DNA of 64,000 nt from Rhizobium sp. C1 (lineage in GTDB: Bacteria > Pseudomonadota > Alphaproteobacteria > Rhizobiales > Rhizobiaceae), in assembly GCF_021026335.1 (NCBI RefSeq), contig NZ_JAJNCY010000014.1:22368-86367 (forward strand). The letters run 5' to 3'. The translations under genes and the position numbers were made by a program. The notes under the pieces were generated by a model. That model worked only from the letters and a program-made list of their open reading frames with translations, did no database searches and was not told where the DNA came from. Shown here piece by piece: positions 55,846 to 64,000 of the stretch; the stretch's first letter is position 1, and every line of letters starts with the position of its first letter.

Positions 55846-55932
55846 TTAGCGCGAGCGCAACTGCAGAATTGCGACCACGAGCGCGGCAATCGCCACGGCC
55901 AGCGAGAGGTATTCGTACAATCCGATAGTCAT
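55846..55932 (-). CDS. 28-residue single-helix membrane peptide
   Basis: An ATG at 55932 with GAGGGGG seven bases upstream opens a 28-codon frame, MTIGLYEYLSLAVAIAALVV followed by AILQLRSR. It is one hydrophobic helix (about 8-24) with a short basic end, the form of small holin-like toxins and of small membrane regulators. It starts 13 bases after the stop of the helix-turn-helix gene upstream on the same strand, so it may be co-transcribed. No family assignment is possible at this length. Confidence 0.5.
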   Translation of the reverse strand: MTIGLYEYLSLAVAIAALVVAILQLRSR

Positions 55933-55945
55933 ACAGGACCCCCTC

Positions 55946-56488
55946 TTACGCTTTCACCGGTGCGCGCTTCTTGGTTCCGGGCCGGACCGCCTTTCGCTTG
56001 GCTTGATCAGCCTCCTCCTTTGCCTTAGCCATGTCGAGCGATATCGCCTTCACGCGCTCAACAAGCGGTGAAAGATCATACTCGTTCGACACCCGCCGGC
56101 CATTGGCGAACCGATTAACTCGCTTCAGAAGCTTTTCTTCCTCAAGCCGAGCAATCGACCGTTGGACGGTCTTTGGTGTGACCGCGAGCCGCTCCGCGAT
56201 GCGGGCCTTCTTGGGCCAAGGCATTTCATCGGGTCGCCACCAGTGCTCGATTAGATGGATTAGAACCGCCAGGTCCGTTGCGTTGATCTTCAAACGGGCC
56301 TGTCCTTGCAACAAGGCCTTCGGCAGGACGGTATAGCCGACGTCAATCGCCTCTTTGCCCCACTTCTTGACGAGGATCTTATCGTCCTTCTTCTCGGTCT
56401 CAGGTGCCTCACCTGACTGCGAGCTCATATCAACTTCTTCGATCACAGATGCCTCCTTTGGCTTGCTTGTGACCTGTATTTCAGGCAT
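55946..56488 (-). CDS. Winged-helix DNA-binding protein
   Basis: A 180-residue protein. The middle has a helix-turn-helix of the plasmid regulator/replication type: INATDLAVLIHLIEHWWRPD, AERLAVTPKTVQRSIARLEE and LLKRVNRFANGRRVSNEYDL. The tail is Lys/Arg-rich (about 150-180). The start at 56488 is the ATG nearest the conserved part; an ATG at 56674 would add an improbable hydrophobic extension. It may control transfer or neighbour genes. Some conjugation repressors of rhizobia (RctA type) are winged-helix proteins, but I cannot show this is one. Confidence 0.72.
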   Translation of the reverse strand: MPEIQVTSKPKEASVIEEVDMSSQSGEAPETEKKDDKILVKKWGKEAIDVGYTVLPKALLQGQARLKINATDLAVLIHLIEHWWRPDEMPWPKKARIAERLAVTPKTVQRSIARLEEEKLLKRVNRFANGRRVSNEYDLSPLVERVKAISLDMAKAKEEADQAKRKAVRPGTKKRAPVKA

Positions 56489-56758
56489 AAGTGACTGAAA
56501 ATAAAGAGCATGGTACCCGCTGCCGTATGGACATATGGGGGCACTCGTGTGGACATTCAAGTCCCATGTCAGTGTGGTCGGATTTGTCCCCTGAAGTAGA
56601 GAGCATCTCAGATATAGGATCAGGGGAACCAGGATGCTGGAGTATAGCCAGACGTCATGGACAATTTTGTCCATACAAAATGGCTATTTTGGCAGATTTC
56701 GACGCCTTGGAGCCGGCTTAACAGAATCCGATTCCCGTTGCCTAAGCCGTGTTACGGG

Positions 56759-56932
56759 TCAGGCTCGATCTGTGCCCTTGCCGGCAGACAACTCTTTTGG
56801 TTCTCTTTCCGCAATTGCGTCCTGATCAGATGTGAGGTCCAGCTTGCCCCAGATCGAGGTTTTGCGGTCGGTCGATTTGAGCTTTCGAGATTGCTTGATT
56901 TCGACGGTAAACGGCTTTGTCTGATGACGCAT
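56759..56932 (-). CDS. Small basic protein, unknown
   Basis: A 57-residue frame, MRHQTKPFTVEIKQSRKLKS with STDRKTSIWGKLDL. Basic and compact, resembling short conserved proteins near rhizobial plasmid and transposon genes. No function known. The start within a longer open frame is chosen by the onset of protein-like sequence. Confidence 0.4.
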   Translation of the reverse strand: MRHQTKPFTVEIKQSRKLKSTDRKTSIWGKLDLTSDQDAIAEREPKELSAGKGTDRA

Positions 56933-57382
56933 GAATCCTCCAGGCGACGAATCGCGAGCACACGATACCGGTTTGGTTGCTAGAGGCAACTTCAGGCCGG
57001 GGGCAGTCGCCACCGAATGGGCCCCGACATTGCGACAGAGAAACGGTTCGACCACAGCAATGTTGCGCTTGGGCAAGATGGTGGCACGTTGCCATCACCG
57101 CGTTCCTCTTGATCGCTCGGCATAGGCCACGTCCTCCGCGGGCTCGATGCGGCATGTCTGATCGGAGAGCGGCTTCGCCTCGATCGTCCTCCCGCAACGG
57201 CCGTCCAAAACTTTTTTCCCCTGAGCGCTCAGGCGCTCATTCCTCGCGAAACAACAAAGTTTCTCCCGGCCGCCCTCCATTCCATTCCGTCCCTGCGGGT
57301 GCGGTCCGATCGCCCCCAATCCTTGCGACAGCCATCGAGGCCACGAAGGGCGCGGCCCGAAACCAACAAAAGGAACACCACA
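56933..57382. other. GC-rich leader before DUF736 gene
   Basis: No gene supported in 450 bases. AAGGA lies ahead of the DUF736 ATG. Nothing else recognised. Confidence 0.35.
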
Positions 57383-57691
57383 ATGGCAACCATCGGCACC
57401 TTCACCTCCACCGAAACCGGCTTCAACGGCTCCATCCGCACCCTCGCCCTCAACGTCAAGGCTCGCATCGCCCGCATTGAAAACCCCTCCGACAAGGGCC
57501 CGCACTACCGCATCTACGCCGGCAACGTCGAGCTCGGTGCGGCCTGGCAGAAGCGCTCCGAGCAGGACCGCGACTACCTCTCGGTCAAACTGGACGACCC
57601 GAGCTTCCCCGCTCCGATCTACGCAACCCTCACCGAAGTCGAAGGCGAGGACGGCTACCAGCTGATCTGGTCCCGCCCCAACCGGGACTAA
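57383..57691 (+). CDS. DUF736 family protein
   Basis: A 102-residue DUF736 protein, [20 protein letters not shown], with [20 protein letters not shown] and [19 protein letters not shown]. The family is widespread and highly expressed on alphaproteobacterial plasmids; its role is unknown. It is flanked by its own leader and a strong terminator. Confidence 0.88.
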   Translation: MATIGTFTSTETGFNGSIRTLALNVKARIARIENPSDKGPHYRIYAGNVELGAAWQKRSEQDRDYLSVKLDDPSFPAPIYATLTEVEGEDGYQLIWSRPNRD

Positions 57692-57700
57692 CCCGGGCAA

Positions 57701-57722
57701 GGCCCCGCCGCGAGGCGGGGCC
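57701..57722 (+). terminator. Strong GC hairpin after DUF736 gene
   Basis: Perfect nine-base stem GGCCCCGCC-GCGA-GGCGGGGCC, nine bases past the stop; no T-run follows. Confidence 0.65.
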
Positions 57723-57860
57723 AATCGGCCGCTTAGAGAAAGCCAGCAGCGGGCATCGAGCCCGCTTCCGGCTTTTCTGGTGCCATACGGGACCGGAAAT
57801 GTCTGCTCAGATCGCTTCAGTGTGCCGTGCCGGCATAGCGGCCTCAAGGACGAGTGGTTA

Positions 57861-57957
57861 CCCCCCAATTTTGCCTTCGCTCCGGTTCCCGCCGCTCCAA
57901 CAAAATCGGCTCCCCCACTCGCCGCCACTGGCGGTCGCGTGCGCGATCCCTGACCCC
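57861..57957 (+). repeat. Duplicated leader, copy 1
   Basis: Imperfect direct repeat of 58371-58461. Shared blocks are CCCCCAATTT, CTTCGCTC-GG, AATCGGCTCCCCC and GCGATCC-TGACCCC. It ends 55 bases before the start of the 54-residue gene. Confidence 0.65.
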
Positions 57958-58012
57958 GCCATCCCGTCCCGCCCCGCGTCGTCGTCTTTCACGAACTCAA
58001 GGAGATGAGACG

Positions 58013-58177
58013 ATGACGATCGAACAGCACATCGAGGAGCTGCGGCTGGAATTGAAGAACGCATATGATGCGGCCGAGCGGCGCCAGATCGAGACGGAGC
58101 TCCAACTCGCCGAGGCTGATCTCGCCGTCATGCTTGCGGAACAGGAGGGTGCCGTCGACGTCGAGCCGCCATTCTGA
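58013..58177 (+). CDS. Small helical protein, unknown
   Basis: A 54-residue acidic, helical protein, MTIEQHIEELRLELKNAYDA, ending in the loop of its own terminator hairpin. AAGGAG precedes the ATG. Likely a coiled-coil or regulatory small protein; no family known. Confidence 0.6.
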   Translation: MTIEQHIEELRLELKNAYDAAERRQIETELQLAEADLAVMLAEQEGAVDVEPPF

Positions 58178-58189
58178 GGCGGCTCTTTT
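58163..58189 (+). terminator. Intrinsic terminator overlapping stop codon
   Basis: GAGCCGCC-ATTCTGA-GGCGGCTC followed by TTTT; the stop codon TGA is in the loop. Confidence 0.8.
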
Positions 58190-58370
58190 GTCTGTCATTT
58201 GAGCCGGTCCGCCGGTTCGACCGGCCGGTCCGGCTGTCAGAGATTTCACCCCTCAACGCTCCCCTCCGGCTACCGCCGGATACGGTCGCGTCCCCACGCG
58301 GTCCGCGGGTCTCTTCTCTCTATGACCTCCCATTTTACTCCAGCAAATCCAGCGTCGAGGACGGCGCGGT

Positions 58371-58461
58371 CTCCCCCAATTTCTCCGCCGCTGCGTTTCG
58401 ACTTCGCTCTGGAATAATCGGCTCCCCCGCTTGCAAGTCGCGTACCGCGATCCTTGACCCC
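58371..58461 (+). repeat. Duplicated leader, copy 2
   Basis: Second copy of the leader at 57861-57957, ending 50 bases before the 130-residue gene. Confidence 0.65.
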
Positions 58462-58511
58462 ACTTTGCAACAGAGTGGCCGATCTCCGTCATCAACGAAG
58501 GAGATCACATT

Positions 58512-58904
58512 ATGACAACCGATCAGAACCTCACGCTCTACGCCAAGCTTGCCGGTTTCCGGCTCGTCGTCCTCGCAAACCGGTTCGGCTGCGACAGCGA
58601 ATTCTCGCCGAAGCTTCATAACCGGCTGGTTGAAGGGCTGGAGGCAGCAATTGGCCGCATGCGGACCATCATGGCATTGGAGCGAAGCGTTCTCACCGGA
58701 GAGGACGAGTTCGCCGAGTATCAGCTGGAAGGAGAGACCGAGATATGCGGGCGCTTTACCATCAACCTGCTGGACGATCTCGAAATCGATTTCGACACGC
58801 ACGAATACCGCATCAATGGCGGCGATTGGTCCATCGCATTGACGGCGGATTATACAGGCGCCGACATCGACTATCCGGAATTGGTGATGCTCACCAACGA
58901 CTAA
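58512..58904 (+). CDS. Conserved plasmid protein, unknown
   Basis: A 130-residue acidic protein, MTTDQNLTLYAKLAGFRLVV, with a predicted helical first half and a beta-rich second half (INLLDDLEIDFDTHEYRING). AAGGAG precedes the ATG. No function known; its leader is a copy of that of the gene before it. Confidence 0.62.
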   Translation: MTTDQNLTLYAKLAGFRLVVLANRFGCDSEFSPKLHNRLVEGLEAAIGRMRTIMALERSVLTGEDEFAEYQLEGETEICGRFTINLLDDLEIDFDTHEYRINGGDWSIALTADYTGADIDYPELVMLTND

Positions 58905-59336
58905 TTTGGCTCGCTGGCGCCAATCATCACGGATATCACGCAGGAAACCGGGGTCGCGGTCAATGCGGCTCGTGTCGTGTATTCAAGATGGGAGGGGTCC
59001 TGATCGGATCCTTGCTTCGCCGTTTCGATTGAACGAGGCGCTGCGACAGCGCCTCTTGCTTGCGACGTCCAAGGCTCGGTCGCGATCGAAGCGCTGACGA
59101 CCAGTTGCACCTCTCCTTTCGACATTGCTTCCATCTCTCATCGGGAATGTTGCAGCCGGTCGTCGCGACGCAACCTGGCGCCGCTAGAATTTTCCCCGCC
59201 GCCATGCGGCTCCTCGCGAAAAAAAATTCAGTCGGCGTCAGGTCCTCCACGTCCGTTTCGGCCCGTCGGGTGCATCCCTCCTTTCCGGTCTGCCGCTTAT
59301 CCCCTGCGATGACCGCATTTCGAAAGGAGAAACGAC
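58905..59336. other. GC-rich spacer, no gene supported
   Basis: Nothing recognised in 432 bases apart from GAAAGGAG shortly before the next ATG. Confidence 0.35.
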
Positions 59337-59510
59337 ATGCAACAACTCGCCCAATTCCTCGCCGCCACCGGCCGCCGGCTCCGTATTCTCGGCAAGGTGC
59401 TCAGTCACTTCTTCCGCAAGGGAAAGCTCGGCCTGAAGCTCGCGATCAAGATCCCGTTCTTCGTCGAGATCGAGGTGTCCTTCGAGAGTGACTGGAACCG
59501 GCGCCGCTGA
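59337..59510 (+). CDS. Small basic amphipathic protein, unknown
   Basis: A 57-residue protein, MQQLAQFLAATGRRLRILGK and then KLGLKLAIKIPFFVEIEVSF. Basic amphipathic helix followed by a beta-like segment. GAAAGGAG eight bases before the ATG is a good ribosome site and a terminator follows at 59520. Unknown function. Confidence 0.6.
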   Translation: MQQLAQFLAATGRRLRILGKVLSHFFRKGKLGLKLAIKIPFFVEIEVSFESDWNRRR

Positions 59511-59519
59511 AGCGCTTTC

Positions 59520-59541
59520 GAAGCCCGCTTCGGCGGGCTTC
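59520..59541. terminator. UUCG-loop terminator between convergent genes
   Basis: GAAGCCCGC-TTCG-GCGGGCTTC, nine-base stem with the very stable TTCG loop, followed by TCTCATCTC. It ends two bases from the stop of the WGR gene and may serve both strands. Confidence 0.7.
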
Positions 59542-59543
59542 TC

Positions 59544-59801
59544 TCATCTCGACATCGAAGCGCGCGGACGATAGCCGCGTTTTCGCTTTTGTCGGAGCAG
59601 GTCGAGAAACAGTCGGACCGCTTCTTCTTCCCGACCGAAATGGTGGACCATCATCTGTCCCTTGGTGCCAATGCGGCCCCACTTGCGCAGCAGGCAGACG
59701 TCTCCGAAGAGGTTGGGTTCGATTGACATGGCGTAGTAGCGGGCCATGTTTTTCGAGGCGTCCGAGCGTTCGACATAGAGATGATAAGGCTGCGGGATCA
59801 T
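59544..59801 (-). CDS. WGR-domain protein
   Basis: An 85-residue protein made of one WGR domain: NMARYYAMSIEPNLFGDVCL, LLRKWGRIGTKGQMM and EEEAVRLFLDLLRQKRKRGY. WGR domains bind DNA ends or nucleic acid in PARP-type and bacterial proteins, and stand-alone versions are frequent on rhizobial plasmids. Start at 59801 (ATG) is preferred to 59843 as the domain begins there. Confidence 0.82.
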   Translation of the reverse strand: MIPQPYHLYVERSDASKNMARYYAMSIEPNLFGDVCLLRKWGRIGTKGQMMVHHFGREEEAVRLFLDLLRQKRKRGYRPRASMSR

Positions 59802-59846
59802 GAGACCAGAATCCCTGATCTCGGGCACCCCGTCCAACGACACTTA

Positions 59847-59872
59847 TGAATCAATCGCCATGGATCGATTCA
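59847..59872. promoter_or_regulatory. Inverted repeat upstream of WGR gene
   Basis: TGAATCAATC-GCCATG-GATCGATTCA, nine of ten arm positions pairing, 46 bases upstream of the WGR start. A possible operator; no binding protein is known. Confidence 0.4.
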
Positions 59873-60002
59873 CATCAGTGATGATACCGGAAAAGCCGTA
59901 ACAGGCTTGGGCGAGACGCCTTCGCGCACGGCTCTACTCGCTCACGCTCCCCGAACCCGCGGGGCGGTTTCGGCCATCCGGTGACGATCCTCTCGCGGTT
60001 CC

Positions 60003-60584
60003 TCAGCCGCACCATCCGTGTCTGGCACCGTCCCAGCGCGTGGCAAGGCCCTCGTCGACGAGTGTGTCCCCGAGCGAGCGCCCTGCCCGCGTCACCGTGC
60101 GGAGCTTGCGGCCATATTTATCCTCGTCACGCAGACCGGCCGAAAGTGAGAACTTGCCGCCATTGAGCAGCGCCAGCAGGCGTGCTTTCGCGGCCTCGCC
60201 CTTGGTCCTTTCCGCCTCGCAGCGCGGCGGGCTGAGCTCCGGCGTGTCGATATCCGCGATGCGGATTTTCTCGCCCTGGAACCAGAACGTATCGCCGTCG
60301 ATGACGCAATCCACACGGCGGTCGCCACCACAGAATGAAAACGCGGCCGACAGGGAATCTGATGTCGGTGTCCTGGCCGCAGCCAGGAGTCCGGACAGGT
60401 TGCCGCCGCCATTGAAGGCAAGCCAGCCGCCCGCAGCAATGAGCATGACGCAGAGGATCGCAGCCAGTGGTTTGCGCGGGCGGCTCAGTCCCGATCGGGG
60501 CGCCCTTCCCTGCCAGCGATGTCGATCGTTCGTGCTGCCGGGCTTGCCCGGCTTTCTGAACGGAACCACATTCGATTTCGCCAC
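60003..60584 (-). CDS. Thermonuclease (SNase)-family protein, membrane-anchored
   Basis: A 193-residue protein. A basic N-terminus precedes one membrane or signal segment (about 38-57, LAAILCVMLIAAGGWLAF). A staphylococcal-nuclease-like domain follows: CVIDGDTFWFQGEKIRIADI, DTPELSPPRCEAERTKGEAA, and LVDEGLATRW. The catalytic Arg/Asp/Glu positions of SNase are largely present (DTPE, RTKGE), so it may cut DNA outside the cytoplasm. It is a frequent companion of transfer genes on rhizobial plasmids. Confidence 0.82.
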   Translation of the reverse strand: MAKSNVVPFRKPGKPGSTNDRHRWQGRAPRSGLSRPRKPLAAILCVMLIAAGGWLAFNGGGNLSGLLAAARTPTSDSLSAAFSFCGGDRRVDCVIDGDTFWFQGEKIRIADIDTPELSPPRCEAERTKGEAAKARLLALLNGGKFSLSAGLRDEDKYGRKLRTVTRAGRSLGDTLVDEGLATRWDGARHGWCG

Positions 60585-60817
60585 TTGCCCGCTCCTCTCC
60601 TGCTTTCCTCAACCTATCTCGGACTCGGTTTCATCTGCGTTTACGGGCAAGGTGCCTCCATGCGGTGTGCGAGATGCGGGGCGCAGTCGGTCCCACCTCC
60701 CCTTCGGGCCACTATGTTGAGGCTCCTGCGGCTGCGCTGCTTCCCGCCTTCGCACGACGAGAATTCCCGAAATCCCGCCCTTGCGTGCGGCCGCTATGCT
60801 GATTTCTCCGATACTCT
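60585..60817. other. Intergenic, nothing recognised
   Basis: A 233-base spacer between the SNase gene and the end of traG, without a supported gene or clear terminator. Confidence 0.3.
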
Positions 60818-62794
60818 TCATTGTTCTGGATCGACCTTGCTCGTTGCACTGCGCGCCGGCTCGATCCGAGAGGGTCCAGGCGTGTTTCCGAGCCTGTGAA
60901 ACCTGTTCATCCCGACGCAGGCCTTCATATCGTCACGCCGAAACCAGATCGCACGCCCGCATCTGAGCGGCGCGTTCCCGGCCGTGAATACGATCTGCTC
61001 ATCGGCGCGCATGCGCAGCACTTCGTGCGGCTGGATCAGCGGCCTCGCTGCCAACTGTTTCGATCTCGTGCGCGACGATCCTCTCATTTGCGAACTGCGG
61101 CTGACCTGGTCGATCTCGACCGTCGTCATGCCGCAGCGGCGTGAGATGTAGTCGGCGGTTTCGGGATCGTTGATCGCCGCGAAACTGATCCAGCTCGCGC
61201 TCTCGAACCATTTGCTGGCGGCATCGCGCCCGCCATAGGTTTCACGCATCTGTCCGATCGACTGGTAGATCATAACAAGGGTGATGCCATACTTGCGGCC
61301 GGCATCGCGCGCAGTTTCCAGAATGCGCATGTAGCCGAGGCGCGCCACCTCATCGAGGAGGAACAGCGCTCGGCCCGGCATCTCCCCATTTCGGTTGTAA
61401 ATTCCGTTGAGAAACGAGCCGATGATGACGCGTGCGAGGCCCGCGTGCGTCTCAAGCGTTTTAAGATCGATGTTGATGAAGACGTCGGTGTTTCCCTCGG
61501 CAAGATCCCCCGTCGAAAACGTCTTGCCGGAAACCAGCGCGGCATAGTTCGGATAGGACAGCCAGTGGGTTTCCTTGATCGCATTGGCGTAGACGCCGGA
61601 GAAGGTTTCGGGCGTCATGTTCACGAAAGCCGCGACGTTCTCCTTGACGAAATCCGAGCCCGAATTGTCGTAGATTTCCTGCAGGCGTTGGCGCAGCTGC
61701 GGCTCCGGCTCGGAGAGATTGGCGCGGACCTGGCGAAGCGTCTGGTTCTCCTTTTCCGTATGGCCGGACAGACAAACGTCGGCGATGATTGCCGTCAGCA
61801 ACTGCAAAGCCGAGGCACGGAAGAAATCGTCGCGAACACCACGCGTGCCGCCGCTATCGCTCATGATCCACGAGGCAACGGAGGCGATATCTTCCTCTTT
61901 CGTGCCCCCAAATTGTCCGATCCAATCCAGCGCATTGAAGCCGGTCTCCGGCTTCCTCGGGTCAAGGACGAACAGATCCCGATTGGCGCTGCCTCGGTGC
62001 ACTGACACCATGGGGGCAACCTCGTTCGACGGGTCGAGCACGATTAGCGAGCCGCCCCATTTGAGCGCCGTCGGGATTGTCACCGACGTCGTCTTGAAGC
62101 CGCCGGAGCCGGCGAACACGATGCCGTGGGACGACCCGAACGAGCCGTCGAAGCACAGCAGCGGCGATTTGCCGCCGGAACCCCATGTCTGGGGATCGTC
62201 AGCGCGAAACGCGCGTGCTCCCGCGCCGTCCTTGTCGACGCGATATCGTTCGCCAATGACGATGCCGCCGGCGTCTGCAAACAGCTTTGCCGCCTCCTGC
62301 ATATTCATCCAGTCGGCTTCGCCATGGAGCGCCCGCTTGCCGCGGATGCGTTTGGGTTCAGCACTGGCGAAGGCCGCGTTGCCGACGAGCGCAACGCGCA
62401 GGGCGAAGCAGACAGACAACGCCGCCGCCGCCGCTCCGATCAGCGTCGCGGGATCGACATAGGAGAGGATCGACTTGCCGACCGGAACCTGGTTCGCGAA
62501 TGTCGACAGCCTAATTGCTTCCCGAACGGCGGCAATGACCATCGTCGCTACGCATCCGGCAACGACACCCCAGCCTGCCATCTTGATTCTGATCGAGCCC
62601 GCGCTCGCAAACAGGAAGGTGATGCCGATGAGCGCCGCGGCGACATATGGCAGGGCAATGCCCGCGCGGCCGAGCGTCTGCCGAGCAGCCTCCGTCTTTC
62701 CAAAGCCGGACAGCCAGTGTTCGATCCCGGTCAATCCGATCGTGACCAGGAACATCAGCGCGACAGGAGCGATGAAAAGAATGATCCTATTCAT
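60818..62794 (-). CDS. traG: TraG/VirD4-type coupling protein
   Basis: A 658-residue inner-membrane ATPase that brings the relaxase-DNA complex to the type IV secretion channel. The N-terminus has several membrane segments ([36 protein letters not shown]). Walker A is [11 protein letters not shown] and Walker [24 protein letters not shown] and the end region [19 protein letters not shown] are also family-typical. It is the last gene of the traC-traD-traG unit and overlaps traD by eight bases. I start at 62794, where the Ti-plasmid TraG N-terminus aligns. Confidence 0.93.
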   Translation of the reverse strand: MNRIILFIAPVALMFLVTIGLTGIEHWLSGFGKTEAARQTLGRAGIALPYVAAALIGITFLFASAGSIRIKMAGWGVVAGCVATMVIAAVREAIRLSTFANQVPVGKSILSYVDPATLIGAAAAALSVCFALRVALVGNAAFASAEPKRIRGKRALHGEADWMNMQEAAKLFADAGGIVIGERYRVDKDGAGARAFRADDPQTWGSGGKSPLLCFDGSFGSSHGIVFAGSGGFKTTSVTIPTALKWGGSLIVLDPSNEVAPMVSVHRGSANRDLFVLDPRKPETGFNALDWIGQFGGTKEEDIASVASWIMSDSGGTRGVRDDFFRASALQLLTAIIADVCLSGHTEKENQTLRQVRANLSEPEPQLRQRLQEIYDNSGSDFVKENVAAFVNMTPETFSGVYANAIKETHWLSYPNYAALVSGKTFSTGDLAEGNTDVFINIDLKTLETHAGLARVIIGSFLNGIYNRNGEMPGRALFLLDEVARLGYMRILETARDAGRKYGITLVMIYQSIGQMRETYGGRDAASKWFESASWISFAAINDPETADYISRRCGMTTVEIDQVSRSSQMRGSSRTRSKQLAARPLIQPHEVLRMRADEQIVFTAGNAPLRCGRAIWFRRDDMKACVGMNRFHRLGNTPGPSRIEPARSATSKVDPEQ

Positions 62795-63002
62795 CGCTGT
62801 TGCCAAAGGCCTCGGCGCCAATCGCCATCAGTCGCGCTCGTTCCGCCTCATCTGCTTTGAGCCGCTGACGCAACTCGATGAGCGCCCCCAGCAGAAGCGC
62901 TCGCTTCTCATAGCGAAGACCCGCTTTGACGATCAAACCGCCTAGCTCGATCTTTTCCCGCGTGTCTTGTCTGCGGGCGTCGGATGTCGTCGTGCGCGCC
63001 AT
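62787..63002 (-). CDS. traD: TraD conjugation accessory protein
   Basis: A 71-residue protein, [20 protein letters not shown] then [20 protein letters not shown], matching the TraD family that sits between traC and traG on Ti and Sym plasmids. It is thought to help form the relaxosome. Four bases separate it from traC and it overlaps traG. Confidence 0.88.
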   Translation of the reverse strand: MARTTTSDARRQDTREKIELGGLIVKAGLRYEKRALLLGALIELRQRLKADEAERARLMAIGAEAFGNSDE

Positions 63003-63006
63003 CCGC

Positions 63007-63303
63007 TCAAGCCTCAGCAGTCCCGCCCGCAGCCGCGCCAGCCGCGTTCTGCGCGGACGGTGCGCTGCTTTCGCCGACGCCAGCTCCCCTCTTCCCTCCG
63101 GTCGTACGAACCTCGCCTCCGCGAAACCGCTTGGCCAGATCATTGAAGGCCGCCTGCAACTCGGCCTCGTCGACCTCGATATCGCCGAGACCTGCCTTCA
63201 GCGCGATCCGGCCGATCCGCTCGGCTTCACGGGTCTCGGCAGCCTTGAGCTGTTCCTGGAGTTTGGCGATTTCGTCGCGGATCTTCGAGGATGGTTTCTT
63301 CAT
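63007..63303 (-). CDS. traC: TraC conjugation accessory protein
   Basis: A 98-residue protein with a helical core [20 protein letters not shown] and [20 protein letters not shown], and a low-complexity Ala/Gly tail. It matches TraC of rhizobial conjugative plasmids, a relaxosome accessory protein that acts at oriT. It is the first gene of traC-traD-traG, transcribed away from oriT. The start at 63303 is where the conserved part begins. Confidence 0.87.
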   Translation of the reverse strand: MKKPSSKIRDEIAKLQEQLKAAETREAERIGRIALKAGLGDIEVDEAELQAAFNDLAKRFRGGEVRTTGGKRGAGVGESSAPSAQNAAGAAAGGTAEA

Positions 63304-63361
63304 TCCGTCTGTCTCCCTTGGGTGAGAAAGCTTGTCTTTCGAACCGAGTTTTAGGGAGCTG

Positions 63362-63413
63362 AGTGCGGAACGCACTACTGTGAATCCTACAATCGCCAAA
63401 GCGCAAGCTTTGG
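63362..63413. repeat. Two small inverted repeats beside oriT
   Basis: AGTGCG-GAA-CGCACT at 63362-63376 and CCAAAGC-GCAA-GCTTTGG at 63396-63413. Repeats in this place on related plasmids bind relaxosome proteins or regulate the divergent tra promoters. Confidence 0.55.
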
Positions 63414-63444
63414 TGAATGATCCCGGCCGTTCCGAAGGAGCGGA

Positions 63445-63485
63445 TCCGAAGGGCGCAATTATACGTCGCTGATGCGACGCTTTGC
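63445..63485. other. oriT: Origin of transfer, Ti/Q-type
   Basis: The segment GGGCGCAATTATACGTCGCT is the conserved core of Ti-plasmid-type oriT regions, and CGTCGC-TGAT-GCGACG (63464-63479) is the associated inverted repeat. It lies between divergent traC and traA, exactly where oriT lies on Ti plasmids. TraA is expected to nick here to start transfer. Confidence 0.85.
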
Positions 63486-63557
63486 TTTTGGCGCCGGCGG
63501 GGCCTTCCGCTTCCGACGAACCTGTTGATTTCGTTCGCAACCGGGAAAGAACTCGTC

Positions 63558-64000
63558 GTGGCCGTCCCTCATTTCTCCGTCAGCGTTGTTGCCCGTGGCT
63601 CCGGCCGCAGCGCCGTGCTGTCGGCGGCCTACCGACACTGCGCCAAGATGGACTACGAGCGGGAAGCCCGCACGATCGACTACACCCGCAAGCAGGGATT
63701 GCTGCACGAAGAGTTCGTTATTCCGGCCGATGCGCCGGAATGGCTGCGGACGATCATCGCAGATCGTTCGATAGCCGGCGCCTCCGAAGCCTTCTGGAAC
63801 AAGGTCGAAACCTTCGAGAAACGCTCCGACGCGCAGCTTGCCAAGGATGTCACCATCGCACTGCCGCTAGAACTGACGGCTGAGCAGAATATCGCGCTCG
63901 TGCGGGATTTCGTCGACCGGCACATCACGTCGAAGGGCATGGTGGCCGACTGGGTCTATCATGACGCGCCGGGCAATCCTCATGTCCATCTCATGACGAC
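63558..64000 (+). CDS. traA: TraA relaxase/helicase, N-terminal part (3' end outside window)
   Basis: The first 147 codons of the Ti-type MOBQ relaxase TraA. GTG start with GGGAAAG upstream; it reads VAVPHFSVSVVARGSGRSAV, then LSAAYRHCAKM, YTRKQGLLHEEFV, and WVYHDAPGNPHVHLM, which contains the His-x-His of the metal site (the HVH motif). The relaxase nicks oriT and leads the strand into the recipient; the full protein also has a helicase domain beyond the window. Confidence 0.92.
   Translation, partial: MAVPHFSVSVVARGSGRSAVLSAAYRHCAKMDYEREARTIDYTRKQGLLHEEFVIPADAPEWLRTIIADRSIAGASEAFWNKVETFEKRSDAQLAKDVTIALPLELTAEQNIALVRDFVDRHITSKGMVADWVYHDAPGNPHVHLMT

Noticed and set aside
1..64000. CRISPR arrays, tRNA and rRNA genes
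   Set aside because: No regularly spaced repeats, cloverleaf with CCA-type end or rRNA signature was found on reading both strands.

Overview
The window is a segment of a repABC-type plasmid of an alphaproteobacterium of the order Rhizobiales (Hyphomicrobiales). It opens inside the replication initiator gene repC and closes inside the relaxase gene traA. Between them are conjugation genes laid out as on Ti and Sym plasmids: traG-traD-traC on one strand, oriT, then traA on the other. Many genes in the 41-60 kb stretch are DUF families typical of rhizobial plasmids (DUF1612, DUF1419, DUF3085, DUF736, DUF7007, a DUF3991-Toprim protein, ArdC). The sequence does not fix the genus.

Layout. 0-3.1 kb: end of repC with a palindrome in its AT-rich middle, then a class III nucleotidyl-cyclase-like protein and a putative PD-(D/E)XK nuclease. 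3.1-7.4 kb: a tyrosine recombinase and a DUF1612 (RHE_PE00001-type) gene split by an IS66-family element with an 8-bp target duplication. 7.5-10.2 kb: an AT-richer patch with a DUF262 protein and a frameshifted Ser/Thr kinase. 10.2-26.8 kb: a large phosphorothioate-linked defence island, with sspF-sspG-sspH plus a HEPN-like fourth gene on the plus strand, meeting sspA-sspB-sspC-sspD on the minus strand tail to tail; a small membrane protein gene diverges from sspA. 26.9-28.3 kb: an IS3-family element with a broken orfA. 28.7-40.5 kb: a catabolic cluster with an NCS1 permease, a succinate-semialdehyde-type dehydrogenase, hydantoinase/lactamase subunits A and B, an FAD amine oxidoreductase, a cupin and a PucR regulator, with an IS66 remnant inside. 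40.7-60.6 kb: plasmid accessory genes, many with their own long GC-rich leader and hairpin terminator, including a 1699-residue methyltransferase-helicase fusion, a ParB-domain protein and ArdC. 60.8-64 kb: conjugation genes and oriT.

How it fits together. SspABCD is known to place single-stranded phosphorothioate marks on DNA, and SspFGH is known to attack unmarked DNA, so the 10-26 kb island should work as a self/non-self discrimination system. The HEPN-like gene overlaps the end of sspH and is the best candidate here for an undescribed added effector. The DUF262/kinase pair and the cyclase/nuclease pair are further possible defence cargo. The catabolic cluster would import a cyclic amide or ureide, open the ring, oxidise the amine to an aldehyde and then to an acid.
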